Shown: in pieces, positions 1-6,377 of the stretch
How the letters are laid out: each line of letters begins with the position of its first letter
Numbering within the stretch: position 1 is the first letter of the stretch
Source of the DNA: Gammaproteobacteria bacterium UBA3532
GTDB lineage: Bacteria > Pseudomonadota > Gammaproteobacteria > Enterobacterales > UBA3532
Direction: 5' to 3'
Assembly (NCBI GenBank): GCA_002376965.1
Contig: DFOV01000010.1
Span: forward strand, 1 to 7,313
DNA: 7,313 nucleotides
Position numbers and translations under genes: made by a program
The notes under the pieces: model-generated
Told to the model about the DNA's origin: nothing
Database searches by the model: none
Seen by the model: only the letters and a program-made list of their open reading frames with translations

Positions 1-40
1 ACGGAAATAGAGGGAGGAGGAGAGGAAGAGCTGCTAGATA

Positions 41-898
41 TTAAAACTTACCGTTGTCGTTTTTCCACTGAGCTTGAGCAGGAATCGGCTCAATGGTATC
101 CCAATGCTCAACGATTTTGCCGTCTTCAACACGGAACAAATCATAGAAAGACACATGTTTATTCAGGAACTGCCCTTCAGAAACGGTTAAGACAAAGTTA
201 CCCTGCCCTAACACCATATGGTTCTTGGTGTATGTCATAGGCATACCCGCTTCTGCCATTTCTTGCAATGCTTTACCCAACGCATCCAAGCCATCGGCAA
301 CTGCTGGGTTGTGTTGGTGATATTTCTCGGTCGAAATATAGTCTGTCACCTTAGAAGGATTACCCCCCATAAGGATGTCGTTAACAAAGGCTGCCACCAA
401 GGCTTTATTGGCATCGGTTTTATCCAGATCAACCACCTCAGCAGGGCCATCTATCTGGGTGCGACCTGATGCGCTGGTTTCTGAAATCTCCTGCAAATTG
501 TCCCAATGCTCAACGATCTTGCCCTCTTCAAAGCGGAAGATATCAAAGCCGATTTTCGGGCCAAAGAAGTTATATTCGGTGTGGGCAACCACATAGTCAC
601 CATCCTGAAATGCCCGAACAACACGCGCTTTGGCACTGCCTTCAGGCAACTGGCTCATGATCTCACCAAAGCCAGCCAACCCATCTTTCACCGCCAGGTT
701 GTGCTGAATATATTTATTAGCATTGATATAAGCCACCGGCTCTGGCGCGCCGGTTTCGATGCTCGAAAGCAGCTCAACGACTTTCTGAGTAGGAGAAACA
801 TCTGACGTTGATTGCAGCTTAGCAGCAGCAGGCGCAGAAGCCACCGCCCCACCAAATGCCATAGCAGCTAGTAGTACATAACCTTGATTAAATCGCAT
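41..898 (-). CDS. Exported tandem SnoaL-like (NTF2 fold) protein
   Basis: Encodes 285 residues. An N-terminal signal peptide (about residues 1-26: MRF, a hydrophobic stretch LLAAMAFGGAVA, then ASA/AAA cleavage-type motifs) points to export by Sec. The mature part is two copies of a SnoaL/NTF2-like cone domain, roughly residues 36-138 and 164-272. Each copy has a matching YIQHN/YHQHN...AV.DGL motif and ends in the nearly identical FRFEEGKIVEHWD and FRVEDGKIVEHWD. The family includes polyketide cyclases, isomerases and non-enzymatic ligand binders, so the reaction and substrate cannot be named. The start at 898 is preferred over an in-frame ATG at 934 because GAGGA (906-910) lies 7 bp upstream and the signal peptide then begins correctly. 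The gene is divergent from the restriction operon and probably unrelated to it. No terminator hairpin is visible in the 40 bases after the stop. Fold assignment is confident; function is unknown. Confidence 0.88.
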   Translation of the reverse strand: MRFNQGYVLLAAMAFGGAVASAPAAAKLQSTSDVSPTQKVVELLSSIETGAPEPVAYINANKYIQHNLAVKDGLAGFGEIMSQLPEGSAKARVVRAFQDGDYVVAHTEYNFFGPKIGFDIFRFEEGKIVEHWDNLQEISETSASGRTQIDGPAEVVDLDKTDANKALVAAFVNDILMGGNPSKVTDYISTEKYHQHNPAVADGLDALGKALQEMAEAGMPMTYTKNHMVLGQGNFVLTVSEGQFLNKHVSFYDLFRVEDGKIVEHWDTIEPIPAQAQWKNDNGKF

Positions 899-1005
899 TT
901 TCTTATCCTCATAACGTGTAACTGGTGATAACAAAATTGTAGCGATCTGGGTTGGTTACTAAAGATGAATTAGTGACGCTTTATGGTGAATGTTGAACCT
1001 TCTAC

Positions 1006-1033
1006 ATTATAAATTGGCCTCGCGTTCGTCCAA
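1006..1033 (-). promoter_or_regulatory. Candidate sigma-70 promoter for the SnoaL-like gene
   Basis: Read on the minus strand, a perfect TATAAT lies at 1011-1006, and TTGGAC (three of six matches to TTGACA) lies at 1033-1028 with a 16-bp spacer. Transcription would begin near 999 and leave a leader of about 100 nt before the ATG at 898. The -10 is strong and the -35 is weak, so this is a prediction from motif matching only. Confidence 0.45.
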
Positions 1034-1042
1034 GCACTCCCC

Positions 1043-1062
1043 CAACTGTCTATGGAGAGTTG
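1043..1062. repeat. Imperfect inverted repeat, possible operator
   Basis: CAACT (1043-1047) and AGTTG (1058-1062) are perfect inverted arms. The inner TC (1049-1050) and GA (1055-1056) also pair across a single G/G mismatch (1048/1057), giving a 20-bp dyad. It lies between the two divergent genes, just behind the predicted minus-strand -35 and about 80 bp upstream of the HTH start, where an operator for the HTH protein could be expected. Dyads this short arise by chance, so the functional role is conjecture. Confidence 0.25.
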
Positions 1063-1141
1063 AGCATGGTCATATCAAGGGTTATTGGGTAGACTGTTAA
1101 CGATTTTAAACGACTTCAGCATTCAACTGAGAGCCCAAGCC

Positions 1142-1339
1142 ATGACGACCGAACCCTGGGTCACCGCCCTCGACGTAGCAAAGCATTTAGGCATCGCCAA
1201 AGATACCGTCTACCGCTGGCGCGAACGCAAGGGCCTGCCCGCTCACAAAGTTGGACGATTATGGAAATTTCAGCTCTCTGAGGTGGATGCATGGGTGCGG
1301 GCCGGTGGAGCGGATGAAAATGGCTACGAGCATGATTAA
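1142..1339 (+). CDS. Excisionase-family helix-turn-helix protein
   Basis: Encodes 65 residues, almost entirely one MerR-like/excisionase winged-helix domain. Residues 8-28 (TALDVAKHLGIAKDTVYRWR) form the HTH, followed by the wing GLPAHKVGRLWKF and the closing helix SEVDAW, the signature order of the Xis/HTH_17 family. It therefore binds DNA. The ATG at 1142 is chosen because the domain begins immediately after it and GAGAG (1129-1133) lies 8 bp upstream; the in-frame TTG at 1085 would add 19 residues with no domain match. It ends 14 bp before hsdR and is the first gene of the operon. No integrase is present in the window, so a transcriptional or regulatory role for the restriction genes is more likely than a role in prophage excision. 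That role is inferred from position only. Confidence 0.85.
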   Translation: MTTEPWVTALDVAKHLGIAKDTVYRWRERKGLPAHKVGRLWKFQLSEVDAWVRAGGADENGYEHD

Positions 1340-1353
1340 AAGGAGCTGCATCT

Positions 1354-3792
1354 ATGGATAAACACCCGCTTAGCGAGCGTGATATCTGTACTAAATTCAT
1401 TACTCCAGCGATTTTACAGGCTGGCTGGCAGCAGAATCAGTTCAGAGAAGAAGTCAATCTCACCGATGGCCGCGTTATGGTGCGAGGCAAGATGGCTGCG
1501 CGAGTGAAAAATCCTGAAGCCAAAGGCGGCCCCAAGCGCGCTGATTACGTGCTTTACGCCAAGCCCAATGTACCCATTGCCATTGTAGAAGCCAAGCAGG
1601 CCAAGTATTCAGTAGGACATGGTATGCAACAGGCTTTGACCTATGCTGAAATGCTCGACGCTCCTTTTGCCATCAGCAGTAACGGCAAAGGTTTCTTATT
1701 ACATGATCGCACCGGTATTACCCAGCCCATTGAACGCGAAATTACCTTAGCTGAATTCCCCTCTCCCGCTGAACTTTGGCAACTATACCAGCAGTGGAAG
1801 GGGCTGGCTGAACCCGAAGCTGTGAAACTGATTGAGCAGCCTTTTTATACCGACGGCAGTGGTAAAGAGCCGCGTTATTATCAGCGGGTTGCGATTAACC
1901 GCAGTATCGAAGCTATCGCCAAAGGCCAGCAACGCATATTACTGGTAATGGCCACCGGCACCGGAAAAACCTACACCGCCTTTCAAATCATCTGGCGTTT
2001 ATGGAAGGCTAAAGCCAAAAAGCGCATTCTGTTTTTGGCCGACCGCAATATTCTGGTCGACCAAACCATGCAACAAGACTTCGCCCCGTTTGGCGAGGTG
2101 ATGCATAAAGTCAGCAACCGCGAAGTCAAAAAGAATTACGAAATTTACCTTGCCCTCTATCAAGCGGTGACAGGCCGCGAAGAATGGAAACAAATTTACC
2201 GCCAGTTCCCATCCGATTTTTTTGACATGATCGTCATTGACGAATGCCACCGAGGCAGTGCTGCCGACGACTCAGCTTGGCGTGATGTGCTCGAATACTT
2301 CAGCAGCGCGACTCACTTAGGTTTAACGGCTACACCCAAAGAAACCAAAGATATCAGCAACATCACCTATTTTGGCGATCCTATTTACACCTACTCGTTG
2401 AAGCAAGGCATCGAAGACGGCTTTCTTGCTCCTTACAAAGTGATTCGTATCGCTACCGATGTGGATGCCGTGGGCTACACGCCCGAAAAAGGCAAGGTTG
2501 ATAAGCTGGGCCAATTAGTTGAGCAACGTCAGTACAACACCAAAGATTTCGATCGCAACTTGGTGCTGGAAAAGCGTACCGAACTGGTCGCCAGTAAAGT
2601 ATGGGAATACCTAAAAGCTACCGATCCTATGGCCAAAACCATCGTTTTTTGCGACGACCAAGATCACGCCGAACGCATGCGTCAGGCTCTGGTCAAACTA
2701 ATTCCCGCAGCCGCCAGCAACCGCCGTTATGTGATGCGCATAACCGGCGACGATAACGAAGGCAAAGCTCAACTTTCCTACTTTATTGATAACGACGAGC
2801 CATACCCGGTGATTGCCACCACCTCCAAATTGCTCACCACAGGCGTGGATGCCAAAACCTGTAAGCTCATCGTGCTCGATCAAAATATCAACTCCATGAC
2901 CGAGTTTAAACAGATCATTGGCCGAGGCACCCGCCTGCGTGAGGATTACCAAAAGCTGTATTTCACCATCATGGATTTCAAAGGAGCTACCCGTTTGTTT
3001 GCCGACCCAGATTTCGACGGCGAGCCGGTGGTGATCTACGAACCAACCCTCGATGAACCCGTGATCCCTCCAGAAGATCCGGTAACTGAAGACAGCTCTA
3101 CAAACACCACTTTAGCAATTGGTGAATTAGAGCCGCCACCATACGGCAGTGGAGCAAACAGCAACCTCGATGTGGCTGGAAATCAGGAACAAGAACAAAA
3201 ACGCACTAAATATGTCATTGACGACGTCAAGGTACGAGTTGCCGTTAGTCGCGAACAATATTTGGATGCTAACGGCAAGCTAATCACCGAAAGTTACGGT
3301 GCATTGCTCAAGGCCGAGCTGAAAAAAGCCTTACAATCCGAGTTCACTGATTTAAACGTTTTTTTAAGTCGCTGGAACGCAGCAGAACGCAAACAAGCGG
3401 TGCTTGACGAAATGGCCGAACATGGCGTACCGCTAGACATTCTGCAGCAAGCAATACCCAACGGCAGTGAGTTAGACGCTTTCGATTTGGTTGCTCATGT
3501 TGCCTTTAACCAAAAGCCGCTCACCCGCCGTGAGCGTGCCAACAAGGTCAAAAAGCGCGACATATTTGGCAAATACGGCGATCAAGCCCGTGCCGTACTC
3601 GAAGCTTTACTGGAAAAATTTGCTGACCACGGCGTGCAAGATATTGAAGATGCCAAAGTGCTGGAGCTGCCGCCGTTTGATAATTTCGGTAGTAAAACCC
3701 AGATCCGCCGTGGCATTTTTGGCGGCGTTGATCAATACACCCAAGCCATTCACGAATTAGAACAAGCGCTTTATGACGACCAAAGCGCTTAA
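1354..3792 (+). CDS. hsdR: Type I restriction enzyme R subunit (HsdR)
   Basis: An 812-residue motor and nuclease subunit of the type I complex. It translocates DNA using ATP and cuts far from the recognition site when the site is unmethylated. The N-terminal RecB-like nuclease is intact: D64 (in RADYVLY), E79-A-K81 (in IVEAKQAK), and the QxxxY motif Q93...Y97. The SF2 helicase core follows: Y176/Q177 region, Walker A ATGTGKT (200-206), DECH (296-299), motif III LTATP (324-328), and motif VI QIIGRGTRLR (520-529). Residues about 565-620 form a proline-, glutamate- and glutamine-rich linker. Residues about 620-805 match the C-terminal domain of EcoEI-type R subunits, which docks on the methylase. 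An AAAAGGAG ribosome site (1338-1345) is 8 bp from the ATG and overlaps the HTH stop codon. Length is normal for the EcoEI-like class and no catalytic residue is missing. It is the first of the core genes, so restriction is encoded before modification. Confidence 0.97.
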   Translation: MDKHPLSERDICTKFITPAILQAGWQQNQFREEVNLTDGRVMVRGKMAARVKNPEAKGGPKRADYVLYAKPNVPIAIVEAKQAKYSVGHGMQQALTYAEMLDAPFAISSNGKGFLLHDRTGITQPIEREITLAEFPSPAELWQLYQQWKGLAEPEAVKLIEQPFYTDGSGKEPRYYQRVAINRSIEAIAKGQQRILLVMATGTGKTYTAFQIIWRLWKAKAKKRILFLADRNILVDQTMQQDFAPFGEVMHKVSNREVKKNYEIYLALYQAVTGREEWKQIYRQFPSDFFDMIVIDECHRGSAADDSAWRDVLEYFSSATHLGLTATPKETKDISNITYFGDPIYTYSLKQGIEDGFLAPYKVIRIATDVDAVGYTPEKGKVDKLGQLVEQRQYNTKDFDRNLVLEKRTELVASKVWEYLKATDPMAKTIVFCDDQDHAERMRQALVKLIPAAASNRRYVMRITGDDNEGKAQLSYFIDNDEPYPVIATTSKLLTTGVDAKTCKLIVLDQNINSMTEFKQIIGRGTRLREDYQKLYFTIMDFKGATRLFADPDFDGEPVVIYEPTLDEPVIPPEDPVTEDSSTNTTLAIGELEPPPYGSGANSNLDVAGNQEQEQKRTKYVIDDVKVRVAVSREQYLDANGKLITESYGALLKAELKKALQSEFTDLNVFLSRWNAAERKQAVLDEMAEHGVPLDILQQAIPNGSELDAFDLVAHVAFNQKPLTRRERANKVKKRDIFGKYGDQARAVLEALLEKFADHGVQDIEDAKVLELPPFDNFGSKTQIRRGIFGGVDQYTQAIHELEQALYDDQSA

Positions 3793-3804
3793 ACAAATGT
3801 TTAA
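3789..3804. repeat. 16-bp AT-rich inverted repeat at hsdR stop
   Basis: TTAAACA (3789-3795) and TGTTTAA (3798-3804) are perfect inverted arms separated by AA. The left arm includes the hsdR stop codon, and the right arm ends 2 bp before the hsdM ribosome site (AGGA, 3807-3810). The 2-nt loop is too short and the arms too AT-rich for a good terminator, so it is more likely a protein-binding dyad or chance. Confidence 0.3.
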
Positions 3805-3816
3805 ATAGGAAGAAAA

Positions 3817-5598
3817 ATGAACCTCAGCAGTACCATAAAATCCATTCAAGACATCATGCGCAAAGACGACGGTGTCGATGGCGACGCCCAGCGCTTAGGC
3901 CAGCTCACTTGGATGTTGTTTTTGAAAGTGTACGACCAGCGCGAAGAAGAATGGGAAGACGATAACGCCGATTATCAATCGCCACTGCCAGATGAATTCC
4001 GCTGGCGCAACTGGGCAGCCTATGCATCCGGTGCCGATGGCAAAAAAGCCCCGCAAATGGCCGCCAGCGACATTATCGGTTTTGTGAACAACCAGTTATT
4101 TCCTGCCTTAAAAGAGCTGGATGCAAATGCCTCTGCGCAACACAAAGTTATTCGCAGCGTTTTTCAAGATGCCAACAACTACATGAAGTCTGGTGCTCAA
4201 TTACTGGCCGTGATCGAAAAGCTCGAAGAAGCGATTAACTTTCACGACTTTAAAACCCGCGCCCAAATCGGTGATGTTTACGAGAAGCTACTCAACGACC
4301 TGCGCGGTGCAGGTAACGCCGGTGAATTCTATACCCCGCGGGCCATCACCGCCTTTATGGCCGACCGCGTCAATCCTCGTCTGGATAAACGCGAAACGGT
4401 AATGGACCCCGCCTGCGGTACTGGCGGCTTTTTAACGGCAGCGATTGATCACCTGCGTAACCAACGTACCGAAAAGTCTGGCGCAGAAGATCAAAAGGCC
4501 ATTGAAACACTGATTCGCGGCATCGAGAAGAAACAACTGCCGCACCTGCTGTGCACCACCAATATGCTCTTACATGGCATCGATGTACCCAGCCAGATCG
4601 AACACAAAAATACCCTAGGTATCGGTTGGAACGACTGGAATGCTAACCAAAAAGTAGATTGCATCATCACCAACCCACCCTTTGGCGGTTATGAAGATGA
4701 CGGCGTTGGCAACGACTACCCTGCCGATATAAAAACCCGTGAAACTGCCGATATGTTTATGGCCTTAATCATCAAAAAATTATTGAAAGAAAACGGTCGC
4801 GCGGCCGTGGTACTACCCGATGGATTTTTATTTGGTGATGGCATTAAAGGCACGCTTAAAAAACTGCTGCTGCAAGAGTGCAAACTGCACACCATTATTC
4901 GCCTACCCAAAGGCGTATTTGCCCCCTACACCACCATTAAAACCAACTTATTGTTTTTCACCAAAGGGAAACGAATAGACGATGGCAGCGAACATTTTCA
5001 CACCGACACCATCTGGTTTTACGAACATCCCTACCCCGCAGGCTACAAAAGCTACAGCAAAACTAAACCGATTCGCCTAGAGGAGTTTAAACCCGAACAG
5101 GATTGGTGGGGCATTGAGGCCGACGATTTTGCCAGCCGCGAAGAAAACGAATTCGCTTGGAAGGTAGACTTCAAAAGCAAACGCGAACAAGCCGAAGCCG
5201 CCGCGAAACCACACTGGGCCAATGCCGAACGTTTAAATAATGAAGCCAGCGCACTCGATAACCGCATCCGCGATTTGCGTGATTCCATTAGAGGCATAAC
5301 CGATAAAGTCCAACGCCAACCCATTGAAGACGATATCGAGATCTTAAAAGCCGAGAGTGACGGCTTGCGCCTAAAAGCTCGCGACGCCCAAGCCGCTGGT
5401 GATCGCCTCTACTGGCCCATTTTTAACTTGGATTTAAAAAACCCCAATGCGCCAGAAGAAGAAAGCCACGACCCCGACGAGCTGCTGATTAAATACAAAA
5501 AACTGTTAGGCGAAATTGAGGAAACCGAAAACCAATTAAAAAGTGAACTGGCGGCGGCTCTGGCTCATCACTTTAGTGCCGAGGGTGAAAACGCATGA
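3817..5598 (+). CDS. hsdM: Type I DNA methyltransferase subunit (HsdM, N6-adenine)
   Basis: A 593-residue modification subunit. It transfers a methyl group from S-adenosylmethionine to the N6 of adenine in the site chosen by HsdS, and is also required for restriction. The N-terminal helical domain (about 1-150) begins with the family-typical IQDIMRKDDGVDGDAQRLGQL region. The SAM-binding methylase core shows GEFYTPR (169-175), motif I DPACGTGGF (197-205) and catalytic motif IV NPPF (286-289), the gamma-class adenine methylase order. Residues about 450-585 form a charged, coiled-coil-like tail, longer than in the shorter (about 490-530 residue) HsdM proteins, that may contact HsdS or the DUF1016 partner. 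AGGA (3807-3810) lies 6 bp before the ATG. The stop overlaps the next start as ATGA, implying coupled translation. All motifs are intact. Confidence 0.97.
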   Translation: MNLSSTIKSIQDIMRKDDGVDGDAQRLGQLTWMLFLKVYDQREEEWEDDNADYQSPLPDEFRWRNWAAYASGADGKKAPQMAASDIIGFVNNQLFPALKELDANASAQHKVIRSVFQDANNYMKSGAQLLAVIEKLEEAINFHDFKTRAQIGDVYEKLLNDLRGAGNAGEFYTPRAITAFMADRVNPRLDKRETVMDPACGTGGFLTAAIDHLRNQRTEKSGAEDQKAIETLIRGIEKKQLPHLLCTTNMLLHGIDVPSQIEHKNTLGIGWNDWNANQKVDCIITNPPFGGYEDDGVGNDYPADIKTRETADMFMALIIKKLLKENGRAAVVLPDGFLFGDGIKGTLKKLLLQECKLHTIIRLPKGVFAPYTTIKTNLLFFTKGKRIDDGSEHFHTDTIWFYEHPYPAGYKSYSKTKPIRLEEFKPEQDWWGIEADDFASREENEFAWKVDFKSKREQAEAAAKPHWANAERLNNEASALDNRIRDLRDSIRGITDKVQRQPIEDDIEILKAESDGLRLKARDAQAAGDRLYWPIFNLDLKNPNAPEEESHDPDELLIKYKKLLGEIEETENQLKSELAAALAHHFSAEGENA

Positions 5599-6377
5599 GC
5601 AACCCCACCCAGCCAGCTCCGCAACCATTACTGGGCGATATTCGCGCATTAATCGAGCAAAGCCGCCAGCAACTGGTTAGCACCGTTAACAGCGCCCTTA
5701 CCCGCCTTTATTGGCACATTGGCCAGCGAATTCATCATGAAATACTGAATGGTGAGCGTGCCGCTTATGGCGAACAAATTGTCTCTGCACTGTCGAGACA
5801 ATTAGAAAGCGATTACGGACGCGGCTTTTCCGCGAAAAACCTGCGCCATATGCTGCGCTTTGCCGAAGTATTCCCTGATTTTGAGATTGTCTCCGCAGTG
5901 CAGAGACAATTAAGCTGGACACACTTCAAAACGATCATCTACTTAGACGATCCACTCAAGCGCGATTTTTACCTGCAAATGTGTCAGCAAGAAAATTGGA
6001 GCACCCGCACCTTGCAACAACGGCTCGATTCGCAACTGTTTGAACGCACGGCACTCTCTAAACAACCCGAAGCCTTACTGGAACAAGAGCTAAAGCAGCA
6101 GGGCGATTTTAAAGCGGAATACAAGGGCCAAATGGAGTTGTATTTACGCTGGTTGGCAAAATATGAACAGGAAGAAGGCGAAGCCCCACCGCTGGGGATT
6201 ATTTTATGCAGCGGAAAAAAACAAGAACAAATCGAACTCTTGGAGCTAGACGCCAGCGGCATTCATGTCGCCGAATACCTCACGGTGCTGCCACCCAAAG
6301 AAGTATTACAAGCCAAATTGCACCAAGCCATTGAACACTCACGGGCACGGCTAGAAAATCGTGGGGAGCAAGACTAA
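5595..6377 (+). CDS. DUF1016 (YhcG-like) protein, nuclease core apparently deleted
   Basis: Encodes 260 residues. Residues about 12-157 match the DUF1016 N-terminal domain (LYWHIGQRI, YGRGFSAKNLRHMLRFAEVF, LSWTHFKTI, LLFERTA-like segments). Residues 170-248 match the end of the C-terminal YhcG domain (GDFKAEYKGQMELYLRWL, PLGIILCSGK, VAEYLTVLPP). As I recall the family, members are usually about 340-370 residues and between these parts carry a PD-(D/E)xK core with a conserved DFYxDLLFYHR strand followed by an IELK strand. Here residue 167 runs straight into residue 170 of the tail, so about 80-100 residues seem missing in frame. Only an ELK triplet (165-167) remains of the ExK-like motif, with no upstream Asp. 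Such genes commonly sit inside type I restriction operons, but their role there is unsettled. It overlaps hsdM by ATGA and hsdS by TAATG; a GAGGG site (5581-5585) precedes the start. The frame is open and looks maintained, so I call it a CDS, not a pseudogene. Confidence 0.88.
   Translation: MSNPTQPAPQPLLGDIRALIEQSRQQLVSTVNSALTRLYWHIGQRIHHEILNGERAAYGEQIVSALSRQLESDYGRGFSAKNLRHMLRFAEVFPDFEIVSAVQRQLSWTHFKTIIYLDDPLKRDFYLQMCQQENWSTRTLQQRLDSQLFERTALSKQPEALLEQELKQQGDFKAEYKGQMELYLRWLAKYEQEEGEAPPLGIILCSGKKQEQIELLELDASGIHVAEYLTVLPPKEVLQAKLHQAIEHSRARLENRGEQD
5777..5803. repeat. Palindrome copy 1 inside the DUF1016 gene
   Basis: A 27-bp imperfect palindrome centred on C5790. The 9-bp arms AATTGTCTC (5777-5785) and GAGACAATT (5795-5803) are perfect, and the inner GCA/TGT adds two pairs and one wobble. 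It encodes IVSALSRQL. A second copy lies 108 bp downstream. Confidence 0.85.
5886..5910. repeat. Palindrome copy 2 inside the DUF1016 gene
   Basis: A 25-bp imperfect palindrome centred on G5898. The arms ATTGTCTC (5886-5893) and GAGACAAT (5903-5910) are perfect, and the inner GCA (5895-5897) pairs with TGC (5899-5901). The outer arms are identical to copy 1 while the loop differs. It encodes IVSAVQRQL in the same frame as copy 1, exactly 36 codons later. Confidence 0.85.

Larger units (their letters stand above)
899..1141. other. Divergent intergenic control region
   Basis: This 243-bp, AT-richer stretch separates the minus-strand SnoaL-like gene from the plus-strand restriction operon and must hold both promoters. 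The minus-strand promoter is fairly clear. On the plus strand I see no convincing pair. The best is TATAAA at 1008-1013, which overlaps the minus-strand -10, with only a poor -35 (GTGAAT at 986-991, 16-bp spacer). A TTG-initiated extension of the HTH frame from 1085 also lies here but is judged non-coding. No tRNA, riboswitch or CRISPR structure was seen. Confidence 0.5.

Noticed and set aside
1..40. Purine-rich stretch (AGGGAGGAGGAGAGGAAGAG) after the SnoaL-like gene as a repeat or terminator
   Set aside because: It is too short, has no hairpin or T-run on the relevant strand, and is cut by the window edge, so nothing can be supported.
899..934. Longer start (ATG at 934) for the SnoaL-like protein
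   Set aside because: It would place 12 charged residues before the signal peptide, and the good ribosome site GAGGA lies within this extension, in front of the ATG at 898.
1085..1141. TTG start giving an 84-residue HTH protein
   Set aside because: The extra residues match nothing in the excisionase domain, TTG is a weak start, and the ATG at 1142 has its own upstream GAGAG.
3359..3365. Seven-T run in hsdR (another at 2217-2223) as a phase-variation tract
   Set aside because: Seven bases is short for slipped-strand switching, both runs fall in normal Phe/Leu codons, and the frame is intact.
5777..5910. CRISPR array or attachment sites suggested by the two repeated palindromes
   Set aside because: There are only two copies, both lie inside a conserved coding frame and are separated by normal DUF1016 coding sequence, and no cas or integrase gene is present.
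5595..6377. Calling the DUF1016 gene a pseudogene
   Set aside because: The apparent deletion is in frame, both flanking domains remain well matched, no stop or frameshift is seen, and both junctions to neighbours are preserved.
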